Positions 8,791 to 20,510 of a DNA stretch of 64,000 bases are shown one piece after another (the stretch's first letter is position 1; every line of letters starts with the position of its first letter). The notes below the pieces were generated by a model. It had not been told where the DNA came from. It searched no databases and saw nothing but the letters and a program-made list of their open reading frames with translations. The DNA lies in NCBI RefSeq assembly GCF_030238365.1, contig NZ_JASSOT010000067.1:96051-160050 (forward strand), in the 5' to 3' direction. The DNA comes from Lelliottia wanjuensis (GTDB lineage: Bacteria > Pseudomonadota > Gammaproteobacteria > Enterobacterales > Enterobacteriaceae). The position numbers and the translations under genes are program-made.

Positions 8791-8996
8791 GCGCTTGGAA
8801 TACAAAAAACAACGTACAACTTCTCCTCTCCTTCGTTGGGCCAGGTCTCAGGCACACTTTCTTCTGCACGCTCATTTGATGTCACCTATCCTTAGTGCGT
8901 GTCATTTAAAATTTCGCAACACAGGTTTGACTCTGCGGCAGTGCGCCCCCGGAGCGAGATTTCCATATCCTTCCCAACTTAAAGACTAAGACTGTC

Positions 8997-10418
8997 ATGA
9001 AAAAGACGAAAATTGTTTGTACCATCGGCCCGAAAACCGAATCTGAAGAGATGCTGAGCAAAATGCTGGACGCCGGCATGAACGTGATGCGTCTGAACTT
9101 CTCTCACGGCGACTATGCTGAACACGGTCAACGTATTCAGAACTTGCGCAACGTGATGAGCAAGACTGGTAAAAAAGCAGCGATCCTGCTGGATACCAAA
9201 GGCCCGGAAATCCGCACCATCAAACTGGAAGGCGGCAACGACGTCTCCCTGAAAGCGGGTCAGACCTTCACTTTCACCACTGACAAAACCGTTGTAGGTA
9301 ACAGCGACATCGTTGCTGTAACTTACGAAGGCTTCACCACTGACCTGTCCGTTGGCAACACCGTTCTGGTGGATGACGGCCTGATCGGTATGGAAGTGAC
9401 CGCTATCGAAGGCAAAAACGTTGTTTGTAAAGTGCTGAACAACGGCGACCTGGGCGAAAACAAAGGCGTTAACCTGCCAGGCGTTTCCATCGCACTGCCA
9501 GCTCTGGCTGAAAAAGACAAACAAGACCTGATCTTCGGTTGCGAGCAAGGCGTTGATTTCGTTGCAGCGTCCTTCATCCGTAAACGTTCTGACGTGACCG
9601 AAATCCGTGAGCACCTGAAAGCCCACGGCGGCGAGAAGATCCAGATCATCTCCAAAATCGAAAACCAGGAAGGCCTGAACAACTTCGACGAAATCCTCGA
9701 AGCCTCTGACGGCATCATGGTTGCGCGTGGCGACCTGGGCGTTGAAATCCCGGTTGAAGAAGTGATCTTCGCGCAGAAGATGATGATCGAGAAATGTGTG
9801 CGTGCACGTAAAGTGGTTATCACTGCAACACAGATGCTCGACTCCATGATCAAAAACCCACGCCCTACCCGCGCAGAAGCTGGTGACGTGGCGAACGCCA
9901 TCCTCGACGGTACCGATGCAGTGATGCTGTCTGGCGAATCCGCAAAAGGGAAATACCCGCTGGAAGCGGTGACCATCATGGCCACCATCTGCGAGCGTAC
10001 TGACCGCGTGATGACCAGCCGTCTGGATAACAGCAACGATAGCCGTAAACTGCGTATCACCGAAGCTGTTTGCCGTGGTGCTGTAGAAACCGCTGAGAAA
10101 CTGGATGCGCCGCTGATCGTGGTAGCGACCCAGGGCGGTAAATCCGCTAAAGCTGTGCGTAAATACTTCCCTAACGCCACCATCCTGGCGCTGACCACCA
10201 ACGAAACCACTGCCCGTCAACTGGTTCTGAGCAAAGGCGTGATCCCACACCTGGTGAAAGAGATCGCTTCTACCGACGATTTCTACCGTCTGGGTAAAGA
10301 AGTGGCCCTGCAGCTGGTTGATTGTGGCCTGGCGCGTAAAGGCGACGTGGTAGTGATGGTTTCTGGTGCTCTGGTTCCAAGCGGAACGACCAATACTGCC
10401 TCTGTTCACGTGCTGTAA
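8997..10418 (+). CDS. pykF: Pyruvate kinase I
   Basis: Last step of glycolysis: phosphoenolpyruvate plus ADP to pyruvate plus ATP, a cytosolic tetramer activated by fructose 1,6-bisphosphate in E. coli. The N-terminus [16 protein letters not shown], the catalytic lysine motif [11 protein letters not shown] and the metal-binding acidic segment [11 protein letters not shown] are present. At 473 residues it is close to the E. coli enzyme. Codon use is strongly biased, as expected for a highly expressed gene. It is preceded by a Cra operator and followed by an intrinsic terminator. Confidence 0.97.
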   Translation: MKKTKIVCTIGPKTESEEMLSKMLDAGMNVMRLNFSHGDYAEHGQRIQNLRNVMSKTGKKAAILLDTKGPEIRTIKLEGGNDVSLKAGQTFTFTTDKTVVGNSDIVAVTYEGFTTDLSVGNTVLVDDGLIGMEVTAIEGKNVVCKVLNNGDLGENKGVNLPGVSIALPALAEKDKQDLIFGCEQGVDFVAASFIRKRSDVTEIREHLKAHGGEKIQIISKIENQEGLNNFDEILEASDGIMVARGDLGVEIPVEEVIFAQKMMIEKCVRARKVVITATQMLDSMIKNPRPTRAEAGDVANAILDGTDAVMLSGESAKGKYPLEAVTIMATICERTDRVMTSRLDNSNDSRKLRITEAVCRGAVETAEKLDAPLIVVATQGGKSAKAVRKYFPNATILALTTNETTARQLVLSKGVIPHLVKEIASTDDFYRLGKEVALQLVDCGLARKGDVVVMVSGALVPSGTTNTASVHVL

Positions 10419-10443
10419 TCATTACCAAACGAATTGTTTTCGT

Positions 10444-10471
10444 AAAAAAGCGCCCCTTGGGCGCTTTTTTT
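10444..10471 (+). terminator. pykF intrinsic terminator
   Basis: A GC-rich stem (AAGCGCC...GGCGCTT) with a short loop, followed by seven T. It lies 25 bp after the pykF stop. Confidence 0.9.
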
Positions 10472-10639
10472 ATTTATGGCGTCGCCATATTTATTCAAAA
10501 TGCAAATCGAGTTTTTCTATTTAAGAGACGATTATCTAAGATGAATCCGATGAAAAATGTCTTTTTTAACATAGCTTTTTCGGCAAAAGGGGCAGATTCG
10601 TTGTTTCTTTGAGCGAACGATCAAAAATAGGTGTATTCC

Positions 10640-10963
<324 letters not shown>

Positions 10964-10980
10964 TAGTACCTGTTAATAAA

Positions 10981-11008
10981 ATGGCGCACATTGTGCGCCA
11001 TTTTTTTT
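10981..11008 (+). terminator. lpp intrinsic terminator
   Basis: A stem of ATGGCGCACA with its complement, followed by eight T. It also sits at the 3' end of the convergent ldtE gene. Confidence 0.9.
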
Positions 11009-11021
11009 GCCCTTTTCCGCC

Positions 11022-12041
11022 CTACTGCATCACCACTTCTTTCTCAACTTCTGAGACTGCGCTTGACGCGCTACTGTTCTGCACCGACAGCACCGAACTG
11101 TTCACCGACGCGGAGGGTACGTTTCCCACCGAGACCGCCACAGGAATGCCCGCGCGACGCGACAGGGCTTTATCAATCAGCGCTTTGTCATTCCCGTCAA
11201 GCGAAGCGAACGACGCAAAGCCGGCGTTGTGAACAATCGGCGTGGTTTGCGGGTTCTCCCCTTCAACCTGCGCCAGCGGGCGATGAACCTCGACATAGCG
11301 TTTCCCGTCAGGCTCTACCGAGTACTTCACCGGCTCGTTGATGATCTGCACGCGCGTGCCCACGCGAGCCTGCTCGAACAGCGCCTTAATGTCCGGCGCA
11401 TTCATGCGCATACACCCGGAGCTGACGCGCAGCCCGACGCTGTCCGGCGCGCTGGTGCCATGAATCAGATACTCGCCGTTACCTATCCCCAGACGCAGCG
11501 CAAAGCGCCCCAGCGGGTTATTAGGGCCTGCCGGGACCACAGGCGGCAACTTGATACCCATTGCCAGCGAACGCGCTCTGATGCCCGGCGTAGGCGTCCA
11601 GGTTGGATTCGGGATTTTCTGGCTCACGCGCGTGGTGCTGACCGGCGTTTCCAGCCCCAGTTGACCAATTCCCAGGGGATAGACCTGGACGATATTTTCG
11701 CCCGGTGGGAAATAATAGAGCCGCAACTCGGCCAGATTCACCACAATGCCTTCGCGCGGCGTATCCGGGAGTAGCATTTGCGACGGGATGGTAATCACCG
11801 TTCCCGGCGCGGGATAGACCGGGGCAATCGTATTATTGGTTTCGAGGATCAGCTGCGCCGCCGTATTAAATCGTCGGGCGATCGCCTGCAGATTTTTGTC
11901 CCCTTCCTGGATAGCGTAGGTTTGATTTTGACCAATAAGGCGGCTGCCCGCTGGCGGCAACGGATAATCCATCGCGCTGGCAGAATTAAGGCCACCGAAA
12001 GTACTGATGAGTAAGAGTGTAATTATCGACGCGCGCTTCAT
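11022..12041 (-). CDS. ldtE: L,D-transpeptidase with LysM domain (YnhG)
   Basis: A periplasmic enzyme that forms 3-3 (mDAP-mDAP) peptidoglycan cross-links, 339 residues. A signal peptide (about residues 1-23) is followed by a LysM segment (about 45-92, [20 protein letters not shown]). The YkuD catalytic domain carries the [20 protein letters not shown] segment with the active-site His and Cys. Its position beside lpp matches E. coli ynhG (ldtE). It runs convergent with lpp and the two share the intervening terminator. Confidence 0.92.
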   Translation of the reverse strand: MKRASIITLLLISTFGGLNSASAMDYPLPPAGSRLIGQNQTYAIQEGDKNLQAIARRFNTAAQLILETNNTIAPVYPAPGTVITIPSQMLLPDTPREGIVVNLAELRLYYFPPGENIVQVYPLGIGQLGLETPVSTTRVSQKIPNPTWTPTPGIRARSLAMGIKLPPVVPAGPNNPLGRFALRLGIGNGEYLIHGTSAPDSVGLRVSSGCMRMNAPDIKALFEQARVGTRVQIINEPVKYSVEPDGKRYVEVHRPLAQVEGENPQTTPIVHNAGFASFASLDGNDKALIDKALSRRAGIPVAVSVGNVPSASVNSSVLSVQNSSASSAVSEVEKEVVMQ

Positions 12042-12138
12042 ACTGAGATTCCTTATTCACTGGCAGAACGCCAGAAAGCCGAAAAACCAGCGAGGTGAGA
12101 ACCACCTCGCGAAACAGAATGAATGCAGTCTTTTTAGT

Positions 12139-12555
12139 TTAGCTAATGTTGGACGCTTTGGAGCGGATTGCGCGGATCATCGCTTCCAGCCCCTGGGAAC
12201 GGGAAGGCGTTAGGTGTTGAGTCAGCGCCATTTTTTCAAACCACGGGCGCACATCGAAGGCGACGATGTCCTGGGCTGACATCTGGTGGTAAAGAATAAA
12301 CACCACGGCCACCAGCCCTTTGACGATAGCCGCATCGCTGTCGCCCTCAAGCTCAATCACCCCATCGTCCCGCGGGTTCATGACGATCCAGACCTGGCTC
12401 TGACAGCCCTGAATGGTATTCTCCGGGCTGTGCGCTTCGTCGCTGAGGGCTGGCAGACGCTGCCCCAGCTCAATGATATACAGGTATTTCTCTTCCCAGT
12501 TGGCGCAACGACTAAAGTTACGCAACAGCTTTTCTCTGTCCGGCAACGCGGCCAT
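12139..12555 (-). CDS. sufE: Cysteine desulfuration protein SufE
   Basis: A 138-residue sulfur acceptor that takes persulfide from SufS and passes it to SufBCD. The acceptor cysteine is in the motif [10 protein letters not shown] (about residue 51). It is the last gene of the minus-strand suf operon, 14 bp after sufS. Confidence 0.96.
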   Translation of the reverse strand: MAALPDREKLLRNFSRCANWEEKYLYIIELGQRLPALSDEAHSPENTIQGCQSQVWIVMNPRDDGVIELEGDSDAAIVKGLVAVVFILYHQMSAQDIVAFDVRPWFEKMALTQHLTPSRSQGLEAMIRAIRSKASNIS

Positions 12556-12569
12556 GTCTTGCCTCTCTT

Positions 12570-13790
12570 TTATCCCAGCAGGTGATGGATGCGTTTTAGC
12601 CCCGTCACCAGCCTGTCGATCTCTTCTGTCGTGTTATACATCACCAGCGACGCGCGGCACATCGCCGGGACCTGGTAAAACGCCATCAGCGGCATCGCGC
12701 AGTGATGCCCGGTACGCACGGCGACGCCGTAGTTATCGAGGAAACTGCCGACGTCGTAGGCGTGATGCTTACCCAGATTAAAGGCAATTACTCCTTTGCG
12801 CGAGTCTGGGCCGTAGAGAGCGAGATCCGGCACGCTGGCCAGCTGCTCCAGGGCGTAACGCATCAGCGTCTCTTCATACTCGGCGATCGCATCGAGACCG
12901 ATGGCCGAGACGTACTCTATCGCCGCGCCCAGCCCGATAATCCCGCCGGTATTCGGCGTACCCGCTTCAAAACGCCACGGCGCTTTCGCGTAGGTGGTGC
13001 CCTGCGTCAGGCTGACGGTGGCGATCATCGACCCGCCCCCTTCCCACGGCGGCATCGCCTGCAGGATATCCTCTTTCACATACAGCACACCAATCCCGGT
13101 TGGGCCATACAGTTTGTGACCGGAGAAGACGTAAAAGTCGCAGTCCAGGGCCTGGACGTCGATGGTGTGATGCATCACCGCCTGGGCGCCGTCCACCAGC
13201 ACTTTCGCGCCGGTCTGGTGCGCTTTAGCGATGATCTCCGCCACCGGGTTTTCGGTGCCGAGGACGTTGGAGATCTGAGTGATGGCCACCAGCCGCGTGC
13301 GCTCGTCGAGCAGGGAATCCAGCTGCTCCAGCTGCAACGTTCCGTCCTGATTCAACGGGATCACCCGCAGCTGGGCGCCCACGCGCTCGCAGAGCATCTG
13401 CCAGGGCACGATGTTGGCGTGGTGTTCCATCTGGGTGATGATGATGTTGTCACCCGCGTGGACCTGCGCGCTGCCCCAGCTGTTCGCCACCAGGTTAATA
13501 CCTTCGGTGGTGCCGCGCACGAATACCAGCTCTTCGGGCGAACGGGCATTGAGAAACGCGGCAATCTGCGTGCGCACATTCTCCATGCGCTGTGTCGCTT
13601 CGGCGCTCAGGGTGTGAATGCCGCGATGCACCGCCGCATAGCCGTGACGGTAGAACTCCGCCTCGGCGTCGATCACCTGGTTCGGCTTCTGCGCGCTGGC
13701 CGCGCTGTCGAGATAGGCAAGCGGCAGACCGTTCACTTCACGGGTCAGGACGGGAAAATCCGCCCGCACTTTCTCTACGGGAAAACTCAT
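12570..13790 (-). CDS. sufS: Cysteine desulfurase SufS
   Basis: A 406-residue PLP enzyme that converts cysteine to alanine and a protein-bound persulfide for Fe-S cluster assembly under iron limitation and oxidative stress. The PLP lysine is in [13 protein letters not shown] and the persulfide cysteine in [10 protein letters not shown]. Its start overlaps the sufD stop as ATGA, indicating translational coupling. Confidence 0.97.
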   Translation of the reverse strand: MSFPVEKVRADFPVLTREVNGLPLAYLDSAASAQKPNQVIDAEAEFYRHGYAAVHRGIHTLSAEATQRMENVRTQIAAFLNARSPEELVFVRGTTEGINLVANSWGSAQVHAGDNIIITQMEHHANIVPWQMLCERVGAQLRVIPLNQDGTLQLEQLDSLLDERTRLVAITQISNVLGTENPVAEIIAKAHQTGAKVLVDGAQAVMHHTIDVQALDCDFYVFSGHKLYGPTGIGVLYVKEDILQAMPPWEGGGSMIATVSLTQGTTYAKAPWRFEAGTPNTGGIIGLGAAIEYVSAIGLDAIAEYEETLMRYALEQLASVPDLALYGPDSRKGVIAFNLGKHHAYDVGSFLDNYGVAVRTGHHCAMPLMAFYQVPAMCRASLVMYNTTEEIDRLVTGLKRIHHLLG

Positions 13791-15058
13791 GCTTCGCCTC
13801 CTGGCAAACGCTGACCAATGCGTGCCAGCACCTGCTGTTTCAGGGTTTCATCGCGCAGGGCTTCCGTCAGCTCCGCGGCAAACGCGTAAATGATCATCTT
13901 CTGCGCGGCGTTTTTGTCGATCCCACGCGAGCGCAGATAGAACATCTGTTCATCGTCGATGCGCCCGACCGTCGCGCCGTGGCTGCACTTGACGTCATCG
14001 GCGTAGATTTCCAGCTGCGGCTTGGTGTCCACTTCCGCCAGACGCCCCAGCAGCAGATTGTTGTTGGTCATCTGCCCGTCGGTTTTGATGGCGTGTTGTG
14101 CCACGTTAATCAGGCCGTTGAACACAGCACGACCTTTGTCGTTGGCGATAACTTTGTGCATCTGACGGCTGTTGCAGTAGCCCTTGTTGTGCTCAAGCCA
14201 GGTGCGGGTGTCGCACACTTCGGACTTAACCGGCATCGCCAGGCTGTTGATGCGAAGCGTGGTGTTTTCGCCGTTCAGCTGGGTGCTGGTGTTGTGACGC
14301 AGCACCGCTCCGCCGAGCAGGAAGCTGTGGCTGTATGCCGCCGCGTCCGGGCCGATCAAAATGTCGTTATGAGCAAAGTGATGGCAGGCCGGGTTTTCAA
14401 ACGCCAGCTTGATGTGATGCAGCTGGGCATTAGCCGCCACGTTCATCGTCAGGCGCGCGCCGGTAAAATGTTTGGTCTCATTCAGGCTGACGTAGTGCTC
14501 GATGATCGTCGCTTCCGCGCCCTCGGCCAGCTCGAGATGATGACGATAGTGCGCAGTGTTGACCTCATCGCCATCCAGCCCCTGGGTGATGTGCAGCAGC
14601 AGCAGCGGTTTCGCCGGGCGCTGGTTGCGCTTCACGCGGATGTGCGTCACACCCGACGCGAGGCTTTCGGTCAGATGCAGGAACACTTCTGGTTGAACCG
14701 GTGCGGGCAGCGTCTGGCGCAGGTCATTAATCTCGACCTCAAAGCCGCTCGCCTCGGTGCTGTCGCTCAGTTCAGGGCGGTAGCACCCGTCGACAAACAC
14801 CAGCCGCACGGCGTCCACATTCAGCGCCAGGGCATCGCGCTGCGCCGGAGTGACCTCCGCCAGACGGGTGACGAACTGGCTGTTGAGCAGGCCGTCCAGC
14901 GGCGTGTATTTCCAGTTCTCGTGTTTGCGCGTCGGCAGACCGAGGCGCAGCATCTGTTGCAGGTGCTGTTGCGCCTGCTCGGATCGCGTTTCGCCCTGGG
15001 TTTCAAACAGGCGATGCCACTGCTGCAGCGCGTTACTGCTGTTCGGTAAGCCAGCCAT
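13787..15058 (-). CDS. sufD: Fe-S assembly scaffold SufD
   Basis: A 423-residue partner of SufB and SufC in the SufBC2D scaffold, needed for iron acquisition into the nascent cluster. I placed the start at [14 protein letters not shown], which matches E. coli SufD, so the gene overlaps sufC by 26 bp. An upstream start would add 13 residues that do not look like the family. Confidence 0.96.
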   Translation of the reverse strand: MAGLPNSSNALQQWHRLFETQGETRSEQAQQHLQQMLRLGLPTRKHENWKYTPLDGLLNSQFVTRLAEVTPAQRDALALNVDAVRLVFVDGCYRPELSDSTEASGFEVEINDLRQTLPAPVQPEVFLHLTESLASGVTHIRVKRNQRPAKPLLLLHITQGLDGDEVNTAHYRHHLELAEGAEATIIEHYVSLNETKHFTGARLTMNVAANAQLHHIKLAFENPACHHFAHNDILIGPDAAAYSHSFLLGGAVLRHNTSTQLNGENTTLRINSLAMPVKSEVCDTRTWLEHNKGYCNSRQMHKVIANDKGRAVFNGLINVAQHAIKTDGQMTNNNLLLGRLAEVDTKPQLEIYADDVKCSHGATVGRIDDEQMFYLRSRGIDKNAAQKMIIYAFAAELTEALRDETLKQQVLARIGQRLPGGEA

Positions 15059-15779
15059 AGCCCTGCTCCTCCAGTTGTTTGACCAGAGTAAAGTCACCGG
15101 ATTTCACGATGCGGCCCTGATACAGGACGTGGACGTAATCCGGTTTGATGTAGTCCAGAATGCGCTGGTAGTGGGTGACGATAATGAACGAGCGTTTGCC
15201 GTCGCGCAGGGAGTTCACGCCGTCGGCAACGATTTTCAGCGCATCGATGTCGAGACCGGAGTCCGTTTCATCCAGGATGCACAGCTCCGGCTCGAGCACC
15301 GCCATCTGCAGGATATCGTTGCGCTTTTTCTCGCCGCCGGAGAAACCGACGTTCACGGAACGGGTAAGCAGATCTTCCGGCATTTTCAGCAGTTTGATCT
15401 TCTCTTCCATCAGATCCTGGAAATCAAAGCGATCCAGCTCCTCTTCGCCACGGTATTTGCGTACCGCATTCAGCGAGGTTTGCAGGAAAAACTGGTTGCT
15501 GACGCCCGGAATTTCGACCGGGTACTGGAAGGCCATAAAGATCCCTTCCCCGGCGCGGTCTTCCGGTGACAGTTCGAGGAGATCTTTGCCTTTAAACTCG
15601 ACGGAACCGCCGACCACTTCGTAATCTTCACGCCCGGCAAGCGTCGCGGAGAGCGTACTTTTCCCGGAGCCGTTCGGCCCCATAATGGCGTGCACTTCGC
15701 CCGGCCGGACCTCAATATTCAGCCCGCGCAGGATCGCTTTATCTTCCACACTGACCTGTAAATCTTTAATGCTTAACAT
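15033..15779 (-). CDS. sufC: Fe-S assembly ATPase SufC
   Basis: A 248-residue ABC-type ATPase of the SufBC2D complex. Walker A (GPNGSGKST), the signature FSGGEKKRNDI and Walker B (CILDETDSGLD) are complete. It is soluble, with no transporter partner. It is preceded by sufB with a 9-bp gap and its end overlaps sufD. Confidence 0.97.
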   Translation of the reverse strand: MLSIKDLQVSVEDKAILRGLNIEVRPGEVHAIMGPNGSGKSTLSATLAGREDYEVVGGSVEFKGKDLLELSPEDRAGEGIFMAFQYPVEIPGVSNQFFLQTSLNAVRKYRGEEELDRFDFQDLMEEKIKLLKMPEDLLTRSVNVGFSGGEKKRNDILQMAVLEPELCILDETDSGLDIDALKIVADGVNSLRDGKRSFIIVTHYQRILDYIKPDYVHVLYQGRIVKSGDFTLVKQLEEQGYGWLTEQQ

Positions 15780-15788
15780 GTTTATTCC

Positions 15789-17276
15789 TTAACCGACACT
15801 GTGTTCAAGGCTGATGGCCAACAGTTTTTGTGCTTCTACGGCAAATTCCAGCGGCAACTCAGAGAACACGTCCTTACAGAAGCCGTTCACAATCATCGAA
15901 ATCGCATCTTCTTCGCTGATACCGCGCTGCAGGCAGTAGAACAGCTGATCTTCTCCGATGCGCGAGGTGGTCGCCTCGTGCTCCAGTTGGGCGCTGTTAT
16001 TGCGACACTCGACGTACGGGAAGGTGTGCGCCCCGCAGTCGGTACCGATCAGCATCGAATCACACTGGGTGAAGTTACGCGCGTTGGTCGCCGTCGGCAT
16101 GATCTTCACCAGGCCGCGATAGCTGTTCTGGCTGTGTCCGGCGGAGATCCCTTTCGAGATGATGGTCGATTTGGTGTTTTTACCGATGTGGATCATCTTG
16201 GTGCCGGTATCGGCCTGCTGATACCCGCTGGTCAGCGCTACGGAGTAGAACTCTCCGATCGAGTTGTCGCCGCGCAGAATGCAGCTCGGGTATTTCCAGG
16301 TGATCGCGGAACCGGTCTCGGACTGGGTCCAGGACATTTTGCTGTTTTCGCCTTCGCACAGGGCGCGCTTGGTGACGAAGTTCAGGATGCCGCCGGTGTT
16401 GCCATCGCCAGGGAACCAGTTCTGCACCGTGGAGTATTTCACTTCCGCGTCTTTGTGGATGATCACTTCCACCACCGCGGCGTGCAGTTGGTAGCTGTCG
16501 CGCACGGGCGCGGAACAGCCCTCAATGTAGCTCACGTAGCTGCCTTCGTCGGCGACCAGAATGGTGCGCTCGAACTGGCCGGTTTTTTCCGCGTTGATGC
16601 GGAAATAGGTCGAGAGTTCCATCGGGCAACGCACGCCTTTCGGCACGTAGATAAAGGTCCCGTCGGAGGCGACCGCCGCGTTCAGCGCCGCAAAGAAGTT
16701 GTCGTTGCTCGGGACCACGGTGCCGATGTATTTCTTCACCAGCTCCGGGTGATCGTGAATGGCTTCGCCAAAGGAGCAGAAGATGATCCCCTGTTCGGCC
16801 AGCTTGCCACGGTAGGTGGTGGCGACCGATACGGAGTCAAAGATGGCGTCGACCGCGACTTCACGTCCCTCGCGGACCGGCACGCCGAGCTGCTCGAAGG
16901 CCTCTTCCACCTCTTTGCTCAGGAAGGTGTTGGCCCCGGTTTGCTGCACCGCACCAGGTTGTGAGGCGCAAGTGTCGTCACAGCTGCCGCAGGAGGGCGC
17001 CGAGTAGTAGCTGTAATCCTGATAATTCAGTTTGTCGTAGTGCGCCTTCAGCCAGTGGGGCTCTTCCATCTCCAGCCACGCGCGAAACGCGCTCAGGCGA
17101 AACTCGAGCATCCACTCCGGCTCGTTACGTTTGGCCGAAATCGCGCGCACCACCTCTTCGTTGATGCCTTTCGCTAATTCGTCCGTTTGCAGCTGGGTGA
17201 AGAAGCCCTCTTTATAGTTGAGGTGCCCGCCACTCCAGGTATTCACATCGTCAGTTGCTTCAGTATTACGAGACAT
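15789..17276 (-). CDS. sufB: Fe-S assembly scaffold SufB
   Basis: A 495-residue scaffold protein of the SufBC2D complex, on which new clusters are built. Conserved cysteine-rich stretches are present ([10 protein letters not shown] near the N-terminus, [19 protein letters not shown] near the C-terminus). The start [14 protein letters not shown] matches E. coli, rather than a start 13 codons upstream that would overlap the end of sufA. Confidence 0.97.
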   Translation of the reverse strand: MSRNTEATDDVNTWSGGHLNYKEGFFTQLQTDELAKGINEEVVRAISAKRNEPEWMLEFRLSAFRAWLEMEEPHWLKAHYDKLNYQDYSYYSAPSCGSCDDTCASQPGAVQQTGANTFLSKEVEEAFEQLGVPVREGREVAVDAIFDSVSVATTYRGKLAEQGIIFCSFGEAIHDHPELVKKYIGTVVPSNDNFFAALNAAVASDGTFIYVPKGVRCPMELSTYFRINAEKTGQFERTILVADEGSYVSYIEGCSAPVRDSYQLHAAVVEVIIHKDAEVKYSTVQNWFPGDGNTGGILNFVTKRALCEGENSKMSWTQSETGSAITWKYPSCILRGDNSIGEFYSVALTSGYQQADTGTKMIHIGKNTKSTIISKGISAGHSQNSYRGLVKIMPTATNARNFTQCDSMLIGTDCGAHTFPYVECRNNSAQLEHEATTSRIGEDQLFYCLQRGISEEDAISMIVNGFCKDVFSELPLEFAVEAQKLLAISLEHSVG

Positions 17277-17284
17277 AGTACCGC

Positions 17285-17653
17285 CTATACCCCAAAGCTT
17301 TCGCCGCAGCCGCATTCATTCTGCGCTTTCGGGTTATTGAATTTGAATAACTGGTTTAAGCCTTCGCGCACGAAGTCGACTTCAGTGCCATCGATAAACG
17401 GCATCGCCTGCAGGGCGACAAACAGCTTCGCCCCGTCGGTTTCGAATACCAGATCATCTTTTTCGGGCACGCTGACCGTATCCAGCACGTAGCCGAATCC
17501 GGCGCAGCCAGTCTGTTTAACGCCTAAACGCAAGCCCACAATTTCCGGCTTTTTCGCCACCAGCTCGTGAATATGCGCCGCCGCCGTGGGCGTCAGCGTC
17601 AAACCACGCCAGGCAAAATCAGCGGGATTAAAGGTTTCTGAATGCAATTCCAT
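17285..17653 (-). CDS. sufA: A-type Fe-S carrier SufA
   Basis: A 122-residue carrier that moves clusters to target proteins. The three ligand cysteines are in TGCAGFGY and ECGCGESF near the C-terminus. It is the first gene of the sufABCDSE operon. The ATG follows a GAGGTGGAC ribosome binding site, and a Fur box lies about 48 bp upstream. Confidence 0.97.
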   Translation of the reverse strand: MELHSETFNPADFAWRGLTLTPTAAAHIHELVAKKPEIVGLRLGVKQTGCAGFGYVLDTVSVPEKDDLVFETDGAKLFVALQAMPFIDGTEVDFVREGLNQLFKFNNPKAQNECGCGESFGV

Positions 17654-17700
17654 AGGTCCACCTCATCTATTAAGCCACCAGGGGCATTACACCATGTTAG

Positions 17701-17715
17701 TGATAACGATTATCA
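17701..17715. promoter_or_regulatory. Fur box upstream of the suf operon
   Basis: TGATAACGATTATCA is a perfect palindrome that matches the Fur consensus core. E. coli suf is repressed by Fur and activated by OxyR and IscR. I could not place the other two sites with confidence. The rest of the intergenic region to 18062 shows no gene other than the ribosome binding site AAAGGAGATAACT before the next start. Confidence 0.85.
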
Positions 17716-18062
17716 CTTCAACCCCCTGACAGCAGGGGCTTTCGGCTAAACCGCCCTTTTTGGCTACTTTTATTAAGCATAGACCCTGCCACGCAGGTTA
17801 TTTAGCTATGTCGAAATTGTTTAATCTATTGATGTATAACGCATTTGAGGGGGTTAAAGCGTGAGAATGGCGCAAGGGGAAAATATGTATCGGGAATACC
17901 TATTTATTTAATTGGTTTTAGAAAATCTACAGAATCAAACGATTACCCCAAAAACAGTGGCTTATGTTTTGCGCAGAGTCTATCGCTCCAGGAAAACACC
18001 GAATCCTGAGCGGGTGTGCAATGAGGGACTAAACTTTAGTCTGACACCTAAAGGAGATAACT

Positions 18063-18335
18063 ATGTCATCACATGATTTTGAAAATGAAGCCGATCGCCT
18101 GGCGAAGAAAGCCCTGAACAAAGCCGATGAATTTGCGGGCGAGGCTCAGTCACAGTTTGGCGATGCGGTGGATTCACCGAAGCATCAGTTGAAAGGTGCC
18201 GCTCGCAAATACGCAGCACAGGCATCAGACGTCGCGTCAGAGGTCTCAGACAGAGTCCGTGATAATCCATTGACCGGATTGATGGCGGCGGGTGCGATTG
18301 GTCTTATCATTGGTCTACTGGTAGGCCGGAAATAA
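18063..18335 (+). CDS. Glycine-zipper tail-anchored stress protein (ElaB/DUF883-like)
   Basis: A 90-residue protein with an acidic, helical N-terminal two thirds (KALNKADEFAGEAQSQFGDA) and a C-terminal membrane anchor rich in glycine (TGLMAAGAIGLIIGLLVGRK). This layout is typical of the ElaB/YgaM/YqjD group, inner-membrane proteins that in E. coli bind ribosomes in stationary phase. It has a strong AAAGGAG ribosome binding site. It is not in this place in E. coli. The exact paralogue is not certain. Confidence 0.75.
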   Translation: MSSHDFENEADRLAKKALNKADEFAGEAQSQFGDAVDSPKHQLKGAARKYAAQASDVASEVSDRVRDNPLTGLMAAGAIGLIIGLLVGRK

Positions 18336-18354
18336 GCAGCAAAACGAATACGAC

Positions 18355-18376
18355 AGGCCCGCAAGGGCCTTTATGC
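18355..18376 (+). terminator. Terminator-like hairpin after the glycine-zipper gene
   Basis: A short GC stem AGGCCC-GCAA-GGGCCT, followed by TTATG. It also faces the 3' end of convergent bluR. Confidence 0.55.
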
Positions 18377-18390
18377 TATCGACAGGACGG

Positions 18391-19122
18391 TTAGCCTGCG
18401 ATGAAAGAGACGGAAAAACCTTGCTCTCGCCAGTGGTCTAGCTGTTCCTGTTGACGTCTTGACGGCGCATGGCCGGTCCAGACAAAGAGTTTTTGACCGG
18501 GGAACAGTTCCGGTTTCGGCGAGTCAATCGGCTCAGCCAGCACATCAACATGCCATCCCTGCTGTGACAAACGCCCTGCTTCAAGCCATAAACGCGTACG
18601 ATCGTCTGTATCCCAGCCAATCAGCAACGCCTCTTTGCCCGGTTTTTTACGCGCTTCGACCAGAAGCGTGGCAATAAAATCGATCAGCACGCCGTCCAGC
18701 AGGCTGGACATGTGTCGGGCGGTATTGTGATCGAGGCTTAAACGTTGACGAACGGGGATGAAAATGTGGTCAATGAGGGCTTCAACGGCGTGGTCACGAC
18801 GGAATTCCGCAATTTTAAGCCGCAGTTTTGCCGGACTGGCAAAACGCAGCACCGTCATCATCTCTTCCTGGAAAGAGACCCAGTTGCTGTCGACCAGAGG
18901 ATTACCGACTTCAAGCAACGCCTTTACCTTGCCAACCGAAATGCCGGTTTTCATCAGGCGTTTGATCTCTTCGATGCGCTGGATATCCTCTTCGTCAAAC
19001 TGACGATGGCCCCCTTCACTGCGCTGCGGTTTTAACAAACCGTAGCGTCGCTGCCAGGCGCGCAGTGTGACGGGGTTGATTCCGCATCGTTCGGCGACTT
19101 CGCCGATACTGTATAAGGCCAT
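18391..19122 (-). CDS. bluR: BluR-type MerR-family repressor (YcgE)
   Basis: A DNA-binding repressor of the blue-light module. The N-terminal winged helix ([20 protein letters not shown], then RYGLLKPQR) is nearly the same as in E. coli BluR and MlrA. A cobalamin-binding-like C-terminal domain follows. In E. coli, BluF in its lit state relieves BluR repression of ycgZ-ymgAB. I chose the start MALYSIGEV, giving 243 residues; upstream Met codons would add 24 residues unlike the family. It lies next to bluF and its targets. Confidence 0.87.
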   Translation of the reverse strand: MALYSIGEVAERCGINPVTLRAWQRRYGLLKPQRSEGGHRQFDEEDIQRIEEIKRLMKTGISVGKVKALLEVGNPLVDSNWVSFQEEMMTVLRFASPAKLRLKIAEFRRDHAVEALIDHIFIPVRQRLSLDHNTARHMSSLLDGVLIDFIATLLVEARKKPGKEALLIGWDTDDRTRLWLEAGRLSQQGWHVDVLAEPIDSPKPELFPGQKLFVWTGHAPSRRQQEQLDHWREQGFSVSFIAG

Positions 19123-19180
19123 TAACTCCCTCATGCTTAAACGCAATACTTCCATACCAAACCTGTTCAACTTTAGCAGA

Positions 19181-19268
19181 TTGTACAAACTCATTGTATA
19201 ACTAACAAATCACCAGGGTTCAAGCCGAATTTGTACAAGATTTGTTGTCCCTGGCCTGATTTGTACAA
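19181..19268. promoter_or_regulatory. Three TTGTACAA operators upstream of bluR
   Basis: The palindrome TTGTACAA occurs at 19181-19188, 19231-19238 and 19261-19268 in the 167-bp region between bluF and bluR. It matches the core of the MlrA box of E. coli csgD (TTGTACA arms), and BluR has a nearly identical recognition helix. Autoregulation by BluR is the likely role. Confidence 0.65.
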
Positions 19269-19289
19269 CCTATGTCACTGTGAAAGGGG

Positions 19290-20510
19290 TTACAGCCCGG
19301 CTTTTTTCTCCGGCCACGCCACCGCTGGAATACCGCCAAAACGTGGGCTGGCAAACAGATGCCCCTGGAACTGGGAGATCCCCGCCGACTCAAGCCACAT
19401 CCACTCTTCCGCTTTTTCGACACCCACAGCGCAGACCAGAATTTCCAGCGATGTACAGCATTTGATGATGGCCTGAATAATCGCCTGGCGCGGTCCGCTG
19501 CGATGGACATCCGCCACCAGATCGCGATTAATTTTGATTCGGTCTGGCTGGAACTGCGCCAGCAGTAACAGTCCGGCGAATCCGGCGCCAAAGTGATCGA
19601 TCGCCACGCTGATACCGGCACTTTTCAGCTGCCTGACTGCGTCTTTAAATTCATCAAAGCGCGAGATTACCTCGCTCTCGGTAAACTCGACCACAATCTG
19701 CTCCGGCACCAGGCCGTTGGCTTCAATTTCATTCAACAAAAAGCCTACCGCGCCGGGCACATTCACCAGCGTCATCGGCAGCAGGTTGACGGATAACGCC
19801 TGCTCTTTCAGGCCCAGTTTACCCGCCATGGCGAACGCCACTTTCTTGCTGTCGAGGTCCGCCTGGTAAATATCGTTCCCGGTAAAAGCCTTGAAATACG
19901 CCTGCGGAGAATCACCAGTATGGGTGCGGATCAGCGCCTCGAACGAGACCACTTCCCGGGCAAACGGATCGACAATCGGCTGAAACGCAAAACCGCAGTC
20001 TGCGGTTTCATCCACCGCCAGCGGCCCGGAGGGGAGATCGTCTTCGTCCGGGATAAAGTCCCACGTATCTCCGGCGGGAATTTCGTAATAGTTAGCTTTT
20101 TCCGTGGCTTCGACAAAGGTGCGGAAGAACTGCAATGCGCGGTCGTTGTAGGTCAGCTGATACTTGGTCGTCCCTTTATCCAGAACCTGCTGGAGCACCT
20201 CTTCGCGTTCATAGGTTCTTAAATCGAACAGCTCCATCCCGGCTTTGCCGAAGCGGCGCGACGGGGCGTAATCGCACAAAAGTTCAACGAGATTGTAATG
20301 ACGCGGGTCCTTGCAGATGTCGGCGTAAATGCGGAAAACGCTCTCCTCGGGGCCTTCGAGCAGCTGAAAGAAGTGGGTTCCGTTAAACAGTAAAATCCCG
20401 GTGACATCGGATTCCCCGTTTTTGATATTGGCCGCCGCGACCATCTCTTCCAGCGCTTTCACCGGAACGGTTTCGCAGAGATGACTGCGGTAGATAATTG
20501 TTGTGAGCAT
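19290..20510 (-). CDS. bluF: Blue-light sensor BluF with degenerate EAL domain (YcgF)
   Basis: A 406-residue cytosolic flavoprotein photoreceptor. The N-terminal BLUF domain (about residues 1-95) carries the flavin tyrosine in IIYRSHL and GILLFNGTHFFQLLEG. The C-terminal EAL domain keeps FEALIRT. It has DHFGAG where active phosphodiesterases have DDFGTG, so, as in E. coli BluF, c-di-GMP hydrolysis is not expected. Its role is to bind and release BluR in light. It is transcribed in the same direction as bluR, upstream of it. Confidence 0.92.
   Translation of the reverse strand: MLTTIIYRSHLCETVPVKALEEMVAAANIKNGESDVTGILLFNGTHFFQLLEGPEESVFRIYADICKDPRHYNLVELLCDYAPSRRFGKAGMELFDLRTYEREEVLQQVLDKGTTKYQLTYNDRALQFFRTFVEATEKANYYEIPAGDTWDFIPDEDDLPSGPLAVDETADCGFAFQPIVDPFAREVVSFEALIRTHTGDSPQAYFKAFTGNDIYQADLDSKKVAFAMAGKLGLKEQALSVNLLPMTLVNVPGAVGFLLNEIEANGLVPEQIVVEFTESEVISRFDEFKDAVRQLKSAGISVAIDHFGAGFAGLLLLAQFQPDRIKINRDLVADVHRSGPRQAIIQAIIKCCTSLEILVCAVGVEKAEEWMWLESAGISQFQGHLFASPRFGGIPAVAWPEKKAGL

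Noticed and set aside
8979..10409. Long antisense reading frame opposite pykF
   Set aside because: Arises from the biased codon use of pykF; no ribosome binding site and no family resemblance.
17720..18060. RydB small RNA, which lies near sufA in E. coli
   Set aside because: No sequence I can recognise as RydB; only the suf control region and a ribosome binding site are clear.
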